Of a stretch of 64,000 nt of DNA, positions 1 to 9,732 are shown in pieces. A program made the position numbers and the translations under genes. The DNA is taken from assembly GCF_019740315.1 (NCBI RefSeq), contig NZ_JAHXZR010000001.1, positions 434,001 through 498,000 on the forward strand, given 5' to 3'. This DNA is from Oceanobacter mangrovi. GTDB taxonomy: Bacteria > Pseudomonadota > Gammaproteobacteria > Pseudomonadales > Oceanobacteraceae. The notes under the pieces are model-generated. The model was not told the origin of the DNA and made no database searches. It was given only the letters and a program-made list of their open reading frames with translations. The number at the start of each line of letters is the position of its first letter. The first letter of the stretch is position 1.

Positions 1-1
1 G

Positions 2-817
2 CTGGTGCTGAACTGGCTGATTCGCCATCAGCTGCGACCGGAGCTGGGGCTGCATTTCACCGGCATGGGTTTTGGCATTATGGTCACCGGGATCGCCTCG
101 GCGCTGGTGGTCGGTTGGCTGCGCTGGGATGAGCAGTGGCTGTTGATGGGCTTGATCGGCATGTTGTTTTTTGTGCCTGCCTGGCTCTGGATGCCGCGCC
201 CTATAGCGTTGACCACCCAGCATCAGGCCAGTGCACCGCCACCTCCGTCGAAACGCTGGCTGTGGTTGATGATTGCCGCCTATTTTTGCGGTGGTGTTGG
301 GTATGTTATCAGCGCCACCTTTATTGTCGCGATTCTGGAAAAATTGCCAGTGTTTGCCGGTAGCGGCGCCTGGGTTTGGGTGATCGTTGGACTGGCAGCG
401 GCACCATCGGCATTTTTATGGGATCTGGTGGCCCGCAAGCTGGGAGACATAGGTGCGCTGATGGTCTGTTACCTGCTGCAAAGCCTCTCCTTTGTGCTGA
501 CCATGATGAGTGCCGAATTAGTGCCTAATCTCATCAGTGTGGCGCTTTACGGCAGTACCTTTATTGGCATCGTCAGCCTGACCTTGACGGTGATTGGCCG
601 CCAATTTCCCCATAACCCGGCGCGGGCGATGGCGCGGCTGACGCTCAGTTATGGTGTCGCGCAGGTGCTGGCACCGGCGCTGTCTGGCTACATCGCTGAA
701 ATGACCGGCAGTTATCACGGTGCCTTGCTGATCGCAGCCGTGGTGATGCTGTTGGGCATGTTGCTGCTGGGGTTACTGTTGTGGGGCAGTCGCATTACGA
801 CCGGGCAACAGCTCTGA
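2..817 (+). CDS. MFS transporter, YbfB/YjiJ-like, C-terminal part (cut by window edge)
   Basis: The reading frame is open to the window edge, so the N-terminal half lies outside. The visible 270 or so residues hold about seven to eight hydrophobic segments with short basic loops, for example RHQLRPELGLHFTGMGFGI between helices and a central loop rich in proline. The pattern and the LHFTGMGFGI-type motif resemble the YbfB/YjiJ branch of the major facilitator superfamily, which are inner-membrane transporters of unknown substrate. The family call is from memory of the motif and the substrate cannot be inferred. The gene ends 46 bases before a small membrane protein gene. Confidence 0.7.
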   Translation: MVLNWLIRHQLRPELGLHFTGMGFGIMVTGIASALVVGWLRWDEQWLLMGLIGMLFFVPAWLWMPRPIALTTQHQASAPPPPSKRWLWLMIAAYFCGGVGYVISATFIVAILEKLPVFAGSGAWVWVIVGLAAAPSAFLWDLVARKLGDIGALMVCYLLQSLSFVLTMMSAELVPNLISVALYGSTFIGIVSLTLTVIGRQFPHNPARAMARLTLSYGVAQVLAPALSGYIAEMTGSYHGALLIAAVVMLLGMLLLGLLLWGSRITTGQQL

Positions 818-880
818 ACTGGCAAACCGCCGAAGGCTGAACCACACTTCAGGTATCGCATCGTGTTGGATGTCAGCCGT

Positions 881-1069
881 ATGAAGAAAAAACCACCGGA
901 AAATCATGACAAGCGCAAGCTGGCGATTTTTCTGGTCGTTGTGGTCATTCTGGTTGCCATGATGGCGGTCTACCATTACCGCACGCCCAGCCCATTCCAC
1001 AACGAACTGTTTTTTGGGCCAATGAACGACCCTGAACCGGTGGCAGAGCCCGCTGCACCGAAGCCGTAA
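881..1069 (+). CDS. small single-pass membrane protein, unknown function
   Basis: A 62-residue protein if the ATG at 881 is used; a GTG at 863 would add six residues. Neither start has a good ribosome binding site. It has a lysine-rich N-terminus (MKKKPPENHDKRK), one strong transmembrane helix (LAIFLVVVVILVAMMAVY) and a proline-rich tail (EPVAEPAAPKP) that should face the periplasm. It lies between the MFS transporter and rep on the same strand. I do not recognise a family. Its size, charge pattern and clean membrane helix make it a plausible real gene. Confidence 0.5.
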   Translation: MKKKPPENHDKRKLAIFLVVVVILVAMMAVYHYRTPSPFHNELFFGPMNDPEPVAEPAAPKP

Positions 1070-1161
1070 TCGTGGGGTAGACGGCTGAATTGTCATCACC
1101 GCGCCACTGAAATTCATATCGCTCTGAGCTAGAATGCCCGCCCAGTTCAGAGGAAGTGCCC

Positions 1162-3189
<2,028 letters not shown>

Positions 3190-3211
3190 ATCCCAAACAG
3201 ATTCCAAGGGT

Positions 3212-3248
3212 ATCCTATTCTGGTTTGATGCAATTACCAGAATAGGAT
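3212..3248. terminator. bidirectional hairpin between rep and the toxin module
   Basis: A perfect 13-bp inverted repeat, atcctattctggt (3212-3224) and accagaataggat (3236-3248), with an 11-nt loop. It lies between the rep stop and the stop codon of the convergent immunity frame, where it could end both transcripts. No long T-run follows on either side. It is repeated with 12 paired bases at 7264-7298. Confidence 0.6.
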
Positions 3249-3642
3249 TAGTAGTTAAAAGTAGTAATATTCATTCGTTCTTTGATGTTTTTGCATTCGG
3301 TATAGGCACTTTCCAGTACATAAGACTCGATAAGGTGGTCTAGGAAAAGGCCTCCAATGCATAAAGTTAATAATGTGGTAAGGAAAGTTCGGTGCGCAAT
3401 TAATGCACCTATTTTGCGATAGAATAAAATGAATACTTCCAATGATACCGCGGGAATGCAATGCTGGTAAGAAATAAACCAAATGGCCGGAACAATTCAA
3501 TAATTTCTTGGTGAGCAGCGATCTCTTTCAGTGTTATGAAATACCCTTTTATAATCAGGTAGTATGCTAATGCTGTAAAACAATGAAAAATCAGAAATGC
3601 TGTTCTATGCCTTGTCATTAGGACTTCTTTAAACTCAGCCAA
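3248..3642 (-). pseudogene. frameshifted small membrane (immunity-like) protein gene
   Basis: Two overlapping frames on the minus strand together cover the length of the intact gene at 7266-7682. The upstream frame (3642 to 3409) gives TAFLIFHCFTALAYYLIIKGY then LFRPFG, matching GFHIATALALYMVFRGY and TSRPFG of the intact copy. The downstream frame (3442 to 3248) gives YTECKNIKERMNITTFNY, matching YIECKNLKERMNITTFNY. The frame changes near 3440-3475, so the gene looks broken by an indel, unless there is a sequencing error or programmed slippage. The intact relative is a membrane protein with four hydrophobic segments, the usual form of immunity to pore-forming toxins. The gene overlaps its upstream neighbour by 25 bases. 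Confidence 0.65.
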
Positions 3643-4082
3643 TTTTTATGAAAAATCGACATGTTTCTTTTAACCGGGTACTTGTTGTTGAAAAAAGCGT
3701 ACCTGGAGTGAGAATATACTTTCAAAAGCCATTGCTCATTGTTATCAAAAAACAAAAAAATAATATTTCCTGAATCAGAAATGGAAATATTTCTGAGCAT
3801 TCCTTCTGAATACATTGCAGAAAGCTCCAGTGAATCCATGAGATGTAAGCTATTACTAAAATAGTATACGTATAGTGCCTCTTCGAAAGGGTTTCCTTCC
3901 GTGACCAGGACAAGGAAGTTTTCTCCAACTCGATACTGAGCTTCCAGCACCTTTCCTGAAACCTCATATTGCTTTTTTAATTTTTTGTTTTCAAGCAACA
4001 CTTTTGGTGTTTCATTAGGCTCTTCTATCGTATCTATGACATGAAATTCATCTATTTCCTTTGTGGGAATCATAAAAACCAC
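3618..4082 (-). CDS. putative immunity protein, cytosolic
   Basis: A 154-residue soluble protein without signal peptide or membrane helix. The central stretch YEVSGKVLEAQYRVGENFLVLVTEGNPFEEALYVYYFS resembles a family of 150-160 residue hypothetical proteins that I associate with toxin-immunity loci; this is recognition by pattern, not by search. Its start overlaps the end of the glycine-zipper toxin gene by 13 bases and its end overlaps the broken membrane immunity frame by 25 bases, so the three are probably translated together. Position directly after a toxin gene is the main argument for immunity. The AT-rich composition matches the rest of the island and differs from rep. Confidence 0.55.
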   Translation of the reverse strand: MVFMIPTKEIDEFHVIDTIEEPNETPKVLLENKKLKKQYEVSGKVLEAQYRVGENFLVLVTEGNPFEEALYVYYFSNSLHLMDSLELSAMYSEGMLRNISISDSGNIIFLFFDNNEQWLLKVYSHSRYAFFNNKYPVKRNMSIFHKNWLSLKKS

Positions 4083-4735
4083 CCAAAAGTGAAATCAGCA
4101 CCTGGTGCACCCAATGCGCCTCCTACAAATACCCCGATAGTGACACAAACAGGAACGCCCGGCCCAGAGGCAAGTCCTGCCACCGCTCCGCCAGTAACAC
4201 CTCCGGCGAAACCTCCAGCAATTATTACGCTCTCTCTCGCCGTAACAGTTACCTTATCTTCTGCAACAGCGATGTTGTCAACGGCAACACCGATAGTAAC
4301 AATCAATAGTCCTCGGCCCAGCTTACTATATTTACTGGCCGGTGCATTTACAGAAGGTCTTGTCCTGCCAGAACTTTCTATAATCTCCAGATATACCCTG
4401 TTTTGATTTTGGGCGGATAAATTCGAAAACGATTTTCCAAACATGCTATTTACATATTTGTCGGTTAATTCTGATAAGGTTAATCCGGTATTTTTTGTCT
4501 TTACCGCTGTCGCCTTACCTATGTCACTTGATCGTAAGCGTTGTGCTTCAATAATCTGGTTTTGTATCCCTTGAACCTGATTTGCCGCTTCTTCTGCCGT
4601 TATTGCTCCAGAATTGACTTTTGCCCGGAATTCTTGAGCCGTTTGCTCTGAAAATTTTTCTAGAACCCACGCAGAACACTGAGGTCCTGAGCCTATGAGG
4701 TTTTTCTGCAGCTTCAAGGACTCAAACACCGGCAC
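4070..4735 (-). CDS. glycine-zipper toxin-like protein, probably pore-forming
   Basis: A 221-residue protein starting at a GTG; no ATG is available upstream in frame before a stop, so it may be the C-terminal piece of a once larger protein. The N-terminal half is polar (FSEQTAQEFRAKVNSGAITAEEAANQVQGIQNQIIEAQRL). The C-terminal 90 residues form two hydrophobic stretches, the second extremely rich in glycine and alanine (AGGFAGGVTGGAVAGLASG, then GVFVGGALGAPGADFTFGW). Glycine zippers of this kind insert in membranes. This C-terminal domain resembles one seen at the ends of polymorphic toxins. It overlaps the putative immunity gene by 13 bases. Function is inferred from form and context. Confidence 0.55.
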   Translation of the reverse strand: MPVFESLKLQKNLIGSGPQCSAWVLEKFSEQTAQEFRAKVNSGAITAEEAANQVQGIQNQIIEAQRLRSSDIGKATAVKTKNTGLTLSELTDKYVNSMFGKSFSNLSAQNQNRVYLEIIESSGRTRPSVNAPASKYSKLGRGLLIVTIGVAVDNIAVAEDKVTVTARESVIIAGGFAGGVTGGAVAGLASGPGVPVCVTIGVFVGGALGAPGADFTFGWFL

Positions 4736-4772
4736 AGCTCCGCTGCATCCGTGTGTTTTGGTTTGTTATTTT

Positions 4773-5165
4773 TTAATTTAATCCAGGCAAGGCTTGGCTA
4801 CATTTTTCCTTACATAAATATCGATTATTAGCACCGTTGTTATTAGATAAATAACCTGCGCCTCCTGCATATATTACCCAGTCATATTGTTTCCCGTGAA
4901 TGTCTATGCCACCAATGTATTTGCATGGGAGTATGATTGCGTCTTGGTTAAATTCATATTCATTAACTTCTTCTGCAGTAGAAAAATAGGTAACCACGTC
5001 GGCTTTGGATAGCGTAAATGATTCACATATTTCATACTCCGGAAGGTTTTTATCTACACTCTTTGTATATGTCATCACAATTAAATTTTCATCACACCCC
5101 TTCTGACAGGAAACCAAAAAATGGAGTAGAACAAAAAAAATAACTAAAGATACTTTCCTTGTCAT
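4773..5165 (-). CDS. lipoprotein, putative immunity to the upstream amidase
   Basis: A 130-residue protein with a lipoprotein signal peptide: MTRK, a hydrophobic stretch, and the lipobox LVSC with cysteine near position 20. The mature part is acidic and has several cysteines (KGCDEN, CESF, LPCKY, YLCKEKC). Its ATG overlaps the amidase stop as TAATG, so the two are translationally coupled. A periplasmic lipoprotein directly coupled to a peptidoglycan amidase is the classic arrangement for immunity to a cell-wall toxin, because the partner must act in the periplasm. I do not recognise the family; the role is inferred from context. Confidence 0.6.
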   Translation of the reverse strand: MTRKVSLVIFFVLLHFLVSCQKGCDENLIVMTYTKSVDKNLPEYEICESFTLSKADVVTYFSTAEEVNEYEFNQDAIILPCKYIGGIDIHGKQYDWVIYAGGAGYLSNNNGANNRYLCKEKCSQALPGLN

Positions 5166-5800
5166 TACACTGCACCAGAAAATATATATTGGAGCAACTG
5201 AGCACCTTCTGTTACTTCCTTTCTGGCTATAGCGCCATGGGCATAAACATCATTATTAATACTTAAACCGTATTTCGTTGCAATCAGCTCAATTAGCCAC
5301 TTGGTTGATTCAAGTTGCTTTAATGTTGGTTTTTCAAAAGATTTTTCAGAAGGCAAAAACTTACCTACAATCTCAATGCCTATAGAATCATTATTAGATG
5401 GATATCTAAGGGGGTATTTCTTGGCAACCTCGTGCCTTGAAAGATTTTTTGCACGACGCCCAAAACTCAATCCTTCTTCATATATCAACGCGGTTATAGT
5501 TTTTAGCTCTTTAGGATTACAGCTTTTTTCGATTTGGCAGCGAGGCAGCAAAATTCCAACATGCCAGCAAGTCTTTAATAGACTAGCTGTCTGGTAAATA
5601 TAACCAGTTTTATCTATAAGAAAATGTGCACCTGCTTTTTTTCCATTTGCATACGCATTTAGTGTACCGTCGGCGGTTGTAGAATCAGTCCGATGCAATA
5701 CAATTGAACTTACCTTAGTAAGATTATCATGCTCAATTGAGGCGAATGTTTTGGATTCAACATTATCATCGACAACAATCCCATTTTCAATTTTTGCCAT
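5165..5800 (-). CDS. N-acetylmuramoyl-L-alanine amidase (amidase_2 fold), putative effector
   Basis: A 211-residue zinc amidase predicted to cut the bond between N-acetylmuramic acid and the peptide stem. Family features: IVLHRTDS with the first zinc histidine near residue 37, GAHFLIDKTGYIYQTA, the second histidine region SLLKTCWHVG, NNDSIGIEIVG, and YAHGAIARKEVTEGAQ near the C-terminus. It has no signal peptide, unlike housekeeping amidases of the AmiA type. That suggests delivery to other cells, or AmpD-like cytosolic recycling; the adjacent lipoprotein and toxin genes favour an effector. AGGGGG at 5805-5810 is a good ribosome binding site for the ATG at 5800. Confidence 0.8.
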   Translation of the reverse strand: MAKIENGIVVDDNVESKTFASIEHDNLTKVSSIVLHRTDSTTADGTLNAYANGKKAGAHFLIDKTGYIYQTASLLKTCWHVGILLPRCQIEKSCNPKELKTITALIYEEGLSFGRRAKNLSRHEVAKKYPLRYPSNNDSIGIEIVGKFLPSEKSFEKPTLKQLESTKWLIELIATKYGLSINNDVYAHGAIARKEVTEGAQLLQYIFSGAV

Positions 5801-5871
5801 AATTCCCCCTTGTTGCTTACAGTAAATATAACGGCCGGAGCTTTGTCTTTTGTTGTCAGGCTTTCTATTTC

Positions 5872-6102
5872 CTACAGCTTCAACGTTATGCTATCCAGTG
5901 CCGGTACAACATAGTTGGTGGATTCCTTTAAGGCTGGAAATACGGTTTGGGCAACGGCAGGTCCAACCTTATCTTGCCATACTTGGATCAATTGTTCAGA
6001 GCTTAAAATATCTAGTTGATGTCGATTGTTGTCCAGCTTCGATTTGATTTGTGCTTTTCGGTTTTCAAGGCGAAGAAATTCAGCATGGGTTACGCGTGTC
6101 AT
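5872..6102 (-). pseudogene. toxin leader fragment, truncated copy of the gene at 7673-8512
   Basis: The first 73 or so residues are nearly identical to the start of the toxin at 7673-8512 (MTRVTHAEFLRLENRKAQIK ... QVWQDKVGPAVAQT). After DSITL the match ends abruptly and the frame stops within two codons. The upstream 200 bases are also shared. This is either a dead remnant left when the toxin body was replaced by the amidase module, or a free-standing leader protein. The conserved part looks like an N-terminal trafficking region carrying different toxin bodies; that is inference. Confidence 0.7.
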
Positions 6103-6323
6103 TATTACGTCCTGTATCTGACGGTTGATAATTGAACAGGAAATACAGATCAGCGTTATCAGGGAATAGTTGTATCACTAAACTGTGATCAAGGTTGGCT
6201 CAGTAAAGTCAGTTTGTGACTATTTCTGCAAAGCAGGATTTTCTTACAAATTGAGCTGAAACAGGGCAGTAAAACGAGGCGGAGTCTGACTTGCCCCGTC
6301 GAGTCGCTGAATCGGCTCATTTG
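6103..6323. repeat. duplicated upstream region of the toxin gene (second copy 8513-8682)
   Basis: Non-coding sequence upstream of the truncated toxin leader, matching the same region before the intact toxin gene with few changes. This copy keeps 51 bases (between 6255 and 6311) that are absent from the other. The extra stretch is bounded by the 6-base direct repeat gctgaa at 6255-6260 and 6306-6311, and only one gctgaa (8665-8670) remains in the other copy, the mark of slippage deletion there. The region should hold the promoter of both toxin operons; I see no clear -35/-10 pair. Confidence 0.75.
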
Positions 6324-6545
6324 CTAGTCAATCTCAACCGACCACAAGCGCTGGTTGGCATCATATTCACCAACAGCTTCAATCTGCCGAAGGGGCCGAA
6401 TGTCAGCGCCTGTTTGCAGGGTCCAGAAGCGATTCACTATGGTAGCGGTGTTGTTCTGGCTCAAAATAATTTCCCGCTGTGGCGGTATGAAGTAGGTGCC
6501 GACCAGTTGCTCGCTGTTGGCCCGCCGTAAACGAATCACGGTGCC
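6324..6545 (-). pseudogene. 3' fragment of the LPP20-like envelope gene (copy of 8683-8904)
   Basis: The last 74 or so codons of the protein at 8683-9732 (from GTVIRLRRANSEQLVGTYFI to YDANQRLWSVEID) recur with only a few changes, for example ADIRPL against ADIQPL. The homology ends at 6545, where the sequence switches to rep. The gene has no start of its own, because the frame runs into antisense rep sequence. It is a by-product of the tandem duplication. Confidence 0.85.
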
Positions 6546-7240
6546 TCGAACAGGTACTGACGCCAAAAGCCGTCGACCGTTTGCGGCGCTTTGGCCACTG
6601 GCTCGAGAACATCACCCGTAACGCCTACACCGACGATCCGATTGCCTCAATCAAGGAGATGCTCTCTGACATCGACTACGAAGGCTATCTGATGCAGAAC
6701 TCCGGCACTCCCAACCAGGCCGAACGGCGCATGAAAAATGTCTGGTTCCTGGTCGACTCGATCAGCAAAATGATCGAAAAAGCCGACGAAGTGGGGGAAG
6801 AGCTCACCATTGAAGACGCCATCGGCAAACTGATTCTGCGCGACATGCTCGAACAGCAGGAACAGGAATACGACTCCGACCAGGTACAGCTGCTGACCCT
6901 GCATGCATCCAAGGGTCTGGAATACCCGCACGTTTACATCATTGGTATGGAAGAAGAGCTGATGCCGCACCGCAACAGCATCGAAGCCGACACCATCGAA
7001 GAAGAACGCCGCCTGATGTACGTGGGCATCACCCGCGCCAAGCGTACGTTAACACTCACTTACGCCGCCAAGCGCCGCCAGTTTGGCGAAACCGTCGATA
7101 CTACCCATTCACGCTTCCTCGACGAACTACCTCCGGACGACGTTGAATGGGAAGGCAAGGTTGAACGTACCCCGGAAGAACAGAAAAAACGCGGCCAGGA
7201 GACGCTGGCGGGGTTGAAGAACCTGTTTGGGGATTTGTGA
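6543..7240 (+). pseudogene. 3' fragment of rep, second copy
   Basis: The last 232 or so codons of rep recur here, nearly identical at protein level to the C-terminus of the intact helicase (changes such as TDIDYE to SDIDYE, QEDDSDQ to QEYDSDQ, ETADTT to ETVDTT). It has motifs V and VI but lacks Walker A and B, so it cannot be a helicase. The frame is open from the junction and an internal ATG at 6581 could start a 219-residue protein, but no ribosome binding site is evident. Near-intact coding over 690 bases suggests the duplication is recent. Confidence 0.9.
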
Positions 7241-7263
7241 ATCCCAAACAGATTCCAAGGGTA

Positions 7264-7298
7264 TCCTATTCTGGTTTGATGCAATTACCAGAATAGGA
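7264..7298. terminator. bidirectional hairpin after the rep fragment
   Basis: Copy of the hairpin at 3212-3248: tcctattctggt (7264-7275) pairs with accagaatagga (7287-7298) over 12 bases. A single base change in this copy removes the TAA that ends the other immunity frame, so the protein here runs 14 residues longer through the hairpin. Confidence 0.55.
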
Positions 7299-7682
7299 GT
7301 AGTAGTTAAAGGTAGTAATATTCATTCGTTCTTTGAGGTTTTTACACTCAATATATCCACTATTCTTGATGTGATTATCTACCAGAAAATCCATAAAAAA
7401 ACCTGAAGAAATAACCAGGAAAATACCAATAAATATTATTTTTAAAGTGGCATCTGGTCCCAGATTTAATCTTTTTTCCACGATTACCAGAAGATGAAAC
7501 AAAGATACCAGACTTAGTCCGACAATGGCGCCAAAGGGGCGGCTTGTATATATAAGCTCAGTCCTGGATTCAACCTCTTCTAACGTTATTGAATATCCTC
7601 GAAAAACCATATATAGAGCCAGGGCCGTTGCTATGTGAAAACCCATCATGTAGTAAAGATGCTTGGGTATTTTTAAAAGCAT
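7266..7682 (-). CDS. putative immunity protein, four-helix membrane protein
   Basis: A 138-residue integral membrane protein with about four hydrophobic helices (YYMMGFHIATALALYMVF, FGAIVGLSLVSLFHLLVI, LKIIFIGIFLVISSGFFMDFLV and one weaker). It ends with the YIECKNLKERMNITTFNYY motif, shared with the frameshifted paralogue at 3248-3642. Its ATG lies inside the end of the upstream toxin gene with a 10-base overlap, so the two are coupled. Small polytopic membrane proteins coupled to colicin-like toxins usually protect the inner membrane of the producer. Identity between the two paralogues is high only at the C-terminus, as expected if they protect against different toxins. Confidence 0.65.
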   Translation of the reverse strand: MLLKIPKHLYYMMGFHIATALALYMVFRGYSITLEEVESRTELIYTSRPFGAIVGLSLVSLFHLLVIVEKRLNLGPDATLKIIFIGIFLVISSGFFMDFLVDNHIKNSGYIECKNLKERMNITTFNYYSYSGNCIKPE

Positions 7683-8512
7683 TGTACACCATAGTCCCAG
7701 AAATTATCGTGGCAATCTTCAATCTTTTCATTGAATTTGTTGATTATATTTCTTCCATTATTGTCAATATTGCGCAGTTTTTCCGATATCGAGGATAATT
7801 TCGATACCAGTGAGTCGGTAATATTATATTGCTTGTCTATGCTGTTTAGTATAGCGCCAGCTACTAATCCAACAATAACTGCAATAGCCAGAGGGCCAAG
7901 AGCAAACATGGAAACTCCAGCGCTCGCAGCGACTGCTATAGCTCCAGATACAGCCAAACTACTGACGATGGCTCCAATACCAATTTTCACTAAATCTGTC
8001 GCGGTCTCACCGACCAGCAACCCAAGTGTTGCTTCATCGTCTAATATGTATTTGACAACATTCAGTGGTACGACCAAATAAATCGTAATCCTGGCACCAC
8101 TAACGATAGATTTGTTTACTCCCTCTTTAGTTAAGGCCAGTTCCACCATTTTCGCATTGCTGGCCAGATATCGGGTTCCCTGAATAAGAGAGCGACGGCC
8201 TGCCAGCCCTTTTATAATGACGTATTGTTTGCCTTGTACCATTTTCGTCTGAATTCGACCTAAGATTCCAAGGTCGGAAGCGACTCTACCTAATGTTATG
8301 CTATCCAGAGTTGGTGCAACATAGTTGGTGGATTCCTTTAAGGCTGGCAATACGGTTTGGGCAACGGCAGGTCCAACCTTGTCTTGCCATACCTGAATCA
8401 ATTGTTCAGAGCTTAAAATATCTAGTTGATGTCTATTGTTGTCCAGCTTCGATTTGATTTGTGCTTTTCGGTTTTCAAGGCGAAGAAATTCAGCATGGGT
8501 TACGCGTGTCAT
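7673..8512 (-). CDS. colicin-like membrane toxin with conserved leader
   Basis: A 279-residue protein. Residues 1-73 form a charged, helical leader, duplicated at 5872-6102. The middle (GKQYVIIKGLAGRRSLIQGTR, residues 95-115, then VEKALTKEG-like and DDEATLGLLVGETATDLVKIGIG) resembles colicin-type inner-membrane toxins found in contact-dependent and type VI effector repertoires. Residues 175-225 are a long hydrophobic hairpin (IVSSLAVSGAIAVAASAGVS, then LGPLAIAVIVGLVAGAIL). The tail is predicted coiled coil. It overlaps the membrane immunity gene by 10 bases. No secretion genes lie in the window, so the delivery route is unknown. Pore formation is inferred. Confidence 0.65.
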   Translation of the reverse strand: MTRVTHAEFLRLENRKAQIKSKLDNNRHQLDILSSEQLIQVWQDKVGPAVAQTVLPALKESTNYVAPTLDSITLGRVASDLGILGRIQTKMVQGKQYVIIKGLAGRRSLIQGTRYLASNAKMVELALTKEGVNKSIVSGARITIYLVVPLNVVKYILDDEATLGLLVGETATDLVKIGIGAIVSSLAVSGAIAVAASAGVSMFALGPLAIAVIVGLVAGAILNSIDKQYNITDSLVSKLSSISEKLRNIDNNGRNIINKFNEKIEDCHDNFWDYGVQCF

Positions 8513-8682
8513 TATTACGTCCTGTATCTGACTGTTGATAAATGAACAGGAAATACAGATCAGCGCTATCAGGGAAGAGTTGTATCACTAAACTGTGATC
8601 AAGGTTGGCTCAGTAAAGCCAGTTTGTGACTATTTTTGCAAAGCAGGATTTTCTGACAAACTGAGCTGAATCGGCTCATCTG

Positions 8683-9732
8683 CTAGTCAATCTCAACCGA
8701 CCACAAGCGCTGGTTGGCATCATATTCACCAACAGCTTCAATCTGCCGCAGCGGCTGAATGTCAGCGCCGGTTTGCAGGGTCCAGAAGCGATTCACTATG
8801 GTGGCTGTGTTGTTCTGGCTCAGAATAATTTCCCGCTGTGGCGGTATGAAGTAGGTGCCGACCAGTTGCTCGCTGTTGGCTCGCCGTAAACGAATCACGG
8901 TGCCCCGATCAGAGAAGTTGGTGACCCGTAGCCGACCAGGTAACAGGGGTGTGTTGGTTGCTGCGACAGTCGCTGGCACTGTGGGTGGTTCCAGTACGAT
9001 ATGGCGAACCACGTTGGTGAGTCCGTCTGGGGTTGTTTCAATGACAGGTGCACTTTTCAGTTGCTGTTGATTCAGCACGCCAACCAGTTTGCTCATCGAC
9101 AAGGCATCCAGATTGGTCGGAGTGACTGCTTCGGCGGGGCTGTCGGCCGTCGTATCTGGTGGACTTGTTGGTGGTTTTGCCGATGCGCTTTGGAGCGGCT
9201 GATGCTGCATCAGTTGCATGCTGGCCTGCATGGTTTCCAGCTGCAGGCTGATGGTGCCGAGTTGTTGATTAAGCTGGGCCATTTGCTGGCGGGTTTGTGA
9301 TTGTTCCAGCTGCAGTTTGCGCTGGGTTTCTTGCTGGGCACGGCGGAGTCTGGCGGCTTCGTTGACCTTGTCTACAACTTCGTCTGGATCGGCGGTCAGC
9401 AAGGCCCTGACCTGATAATCTCCATCGTTAAACGACTCTTCCAACACTCGATAGCTGACGGTTCCTGCTGTCAGGCTATGAATTTGCTGTTGCTGCCAGA
9501 TTCGGCCTTCACCGGTTTCGCGGATATCCAGCCGTTGCTCGACATACGTGCCAATTTCACTGATCAGGTTGGCAATCACACGAGCCTGAGCAGCATCGCG
9601 GGCCTGGTTTGGGCTTTCGTTTTCAGAGGAGTCGTAGTGATAGCTTCGTTCGTAAATCTGAGGGGCAGCACTGCTATAGAGCGGCATGAACAGCAGGCAA
9701 GACAGAAAACGCTGCATGAACGGCAAGTCCAT
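8683..9732 (-). CDS. secreted envelope protein, LPP20/FlgT-like N-domain with coiled coil
   Basis: A protein of about 350 residues. The frame is open further upstream, but a signal peptide (MQRFLSCLLFMPLYSSAAPQ) points to the ATG at 9732 or 9717; no strong ribosome binding site decides between them. Mature residues 30-110 (ARDAAQARVIANLISEIGTY) resemble the LPP20 or FlgT N-terminal fold. A glutamine-rich coiled coil follows (residues 120-170), then a proline/threonine-rich linker, and a C-terminal domain of about 85 residues, probably beta-rich (RGTVIRLRRANSEQLVGTYF ... RLWSVEID). The toxin gene lies 170 bases downstream on the same strand. Its 3' end is duplicated at 6324-6545. Function is unknown; the fold call is tentative. 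Confidence 0.6.
   Translation of the reverse strand: MDLPFMQRFLSCLLFMPLYSSAAPQIYERSYHYDSSENESPNQARDAAQARVIANLISEIGTYVEQRLDIRETGEGRIWQQQQIHSLTAGTVSYRVLEESFNDGDYQVRALLTADPDEVVDKVNEAARLRRAQQETQRKLQLEQSQTRQQMAQLNQQLGTISLQLETMQASMQLMQHQPLQSASAKPPTSPPDTTADSPAEAVTPTNLDALSMSKLVGVLNQQQLKSAPVIETTPDGLTNVVRHIVLEPPTVPATVAATNTPLLPGRLRVTNFSDRGTVIRLRRANSEQLVGTYFIPPQREIILSQNNTATIVNRFWTLQTGADIQPLRQIEAVGEYDANQRLWSVEID

Noticed and set aside
3255..3500. 81-residue frame overlapping the broken immunity gene
   Set aside because: It does not match the intact paralogue in any part; the other two frames do.
6581..7240. A separate short helicase gene
   Set aside because: It lacks Walker A and B and has no ribosome binding site. 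It is explained as the duplicated tail of rep.
3248..8512. A type VI secretion cluster
   Set aside because: No tss, hcp, vgrG, PAAR or Rhs gene is present in the window. Only possible cargo and immunity genes are visible.
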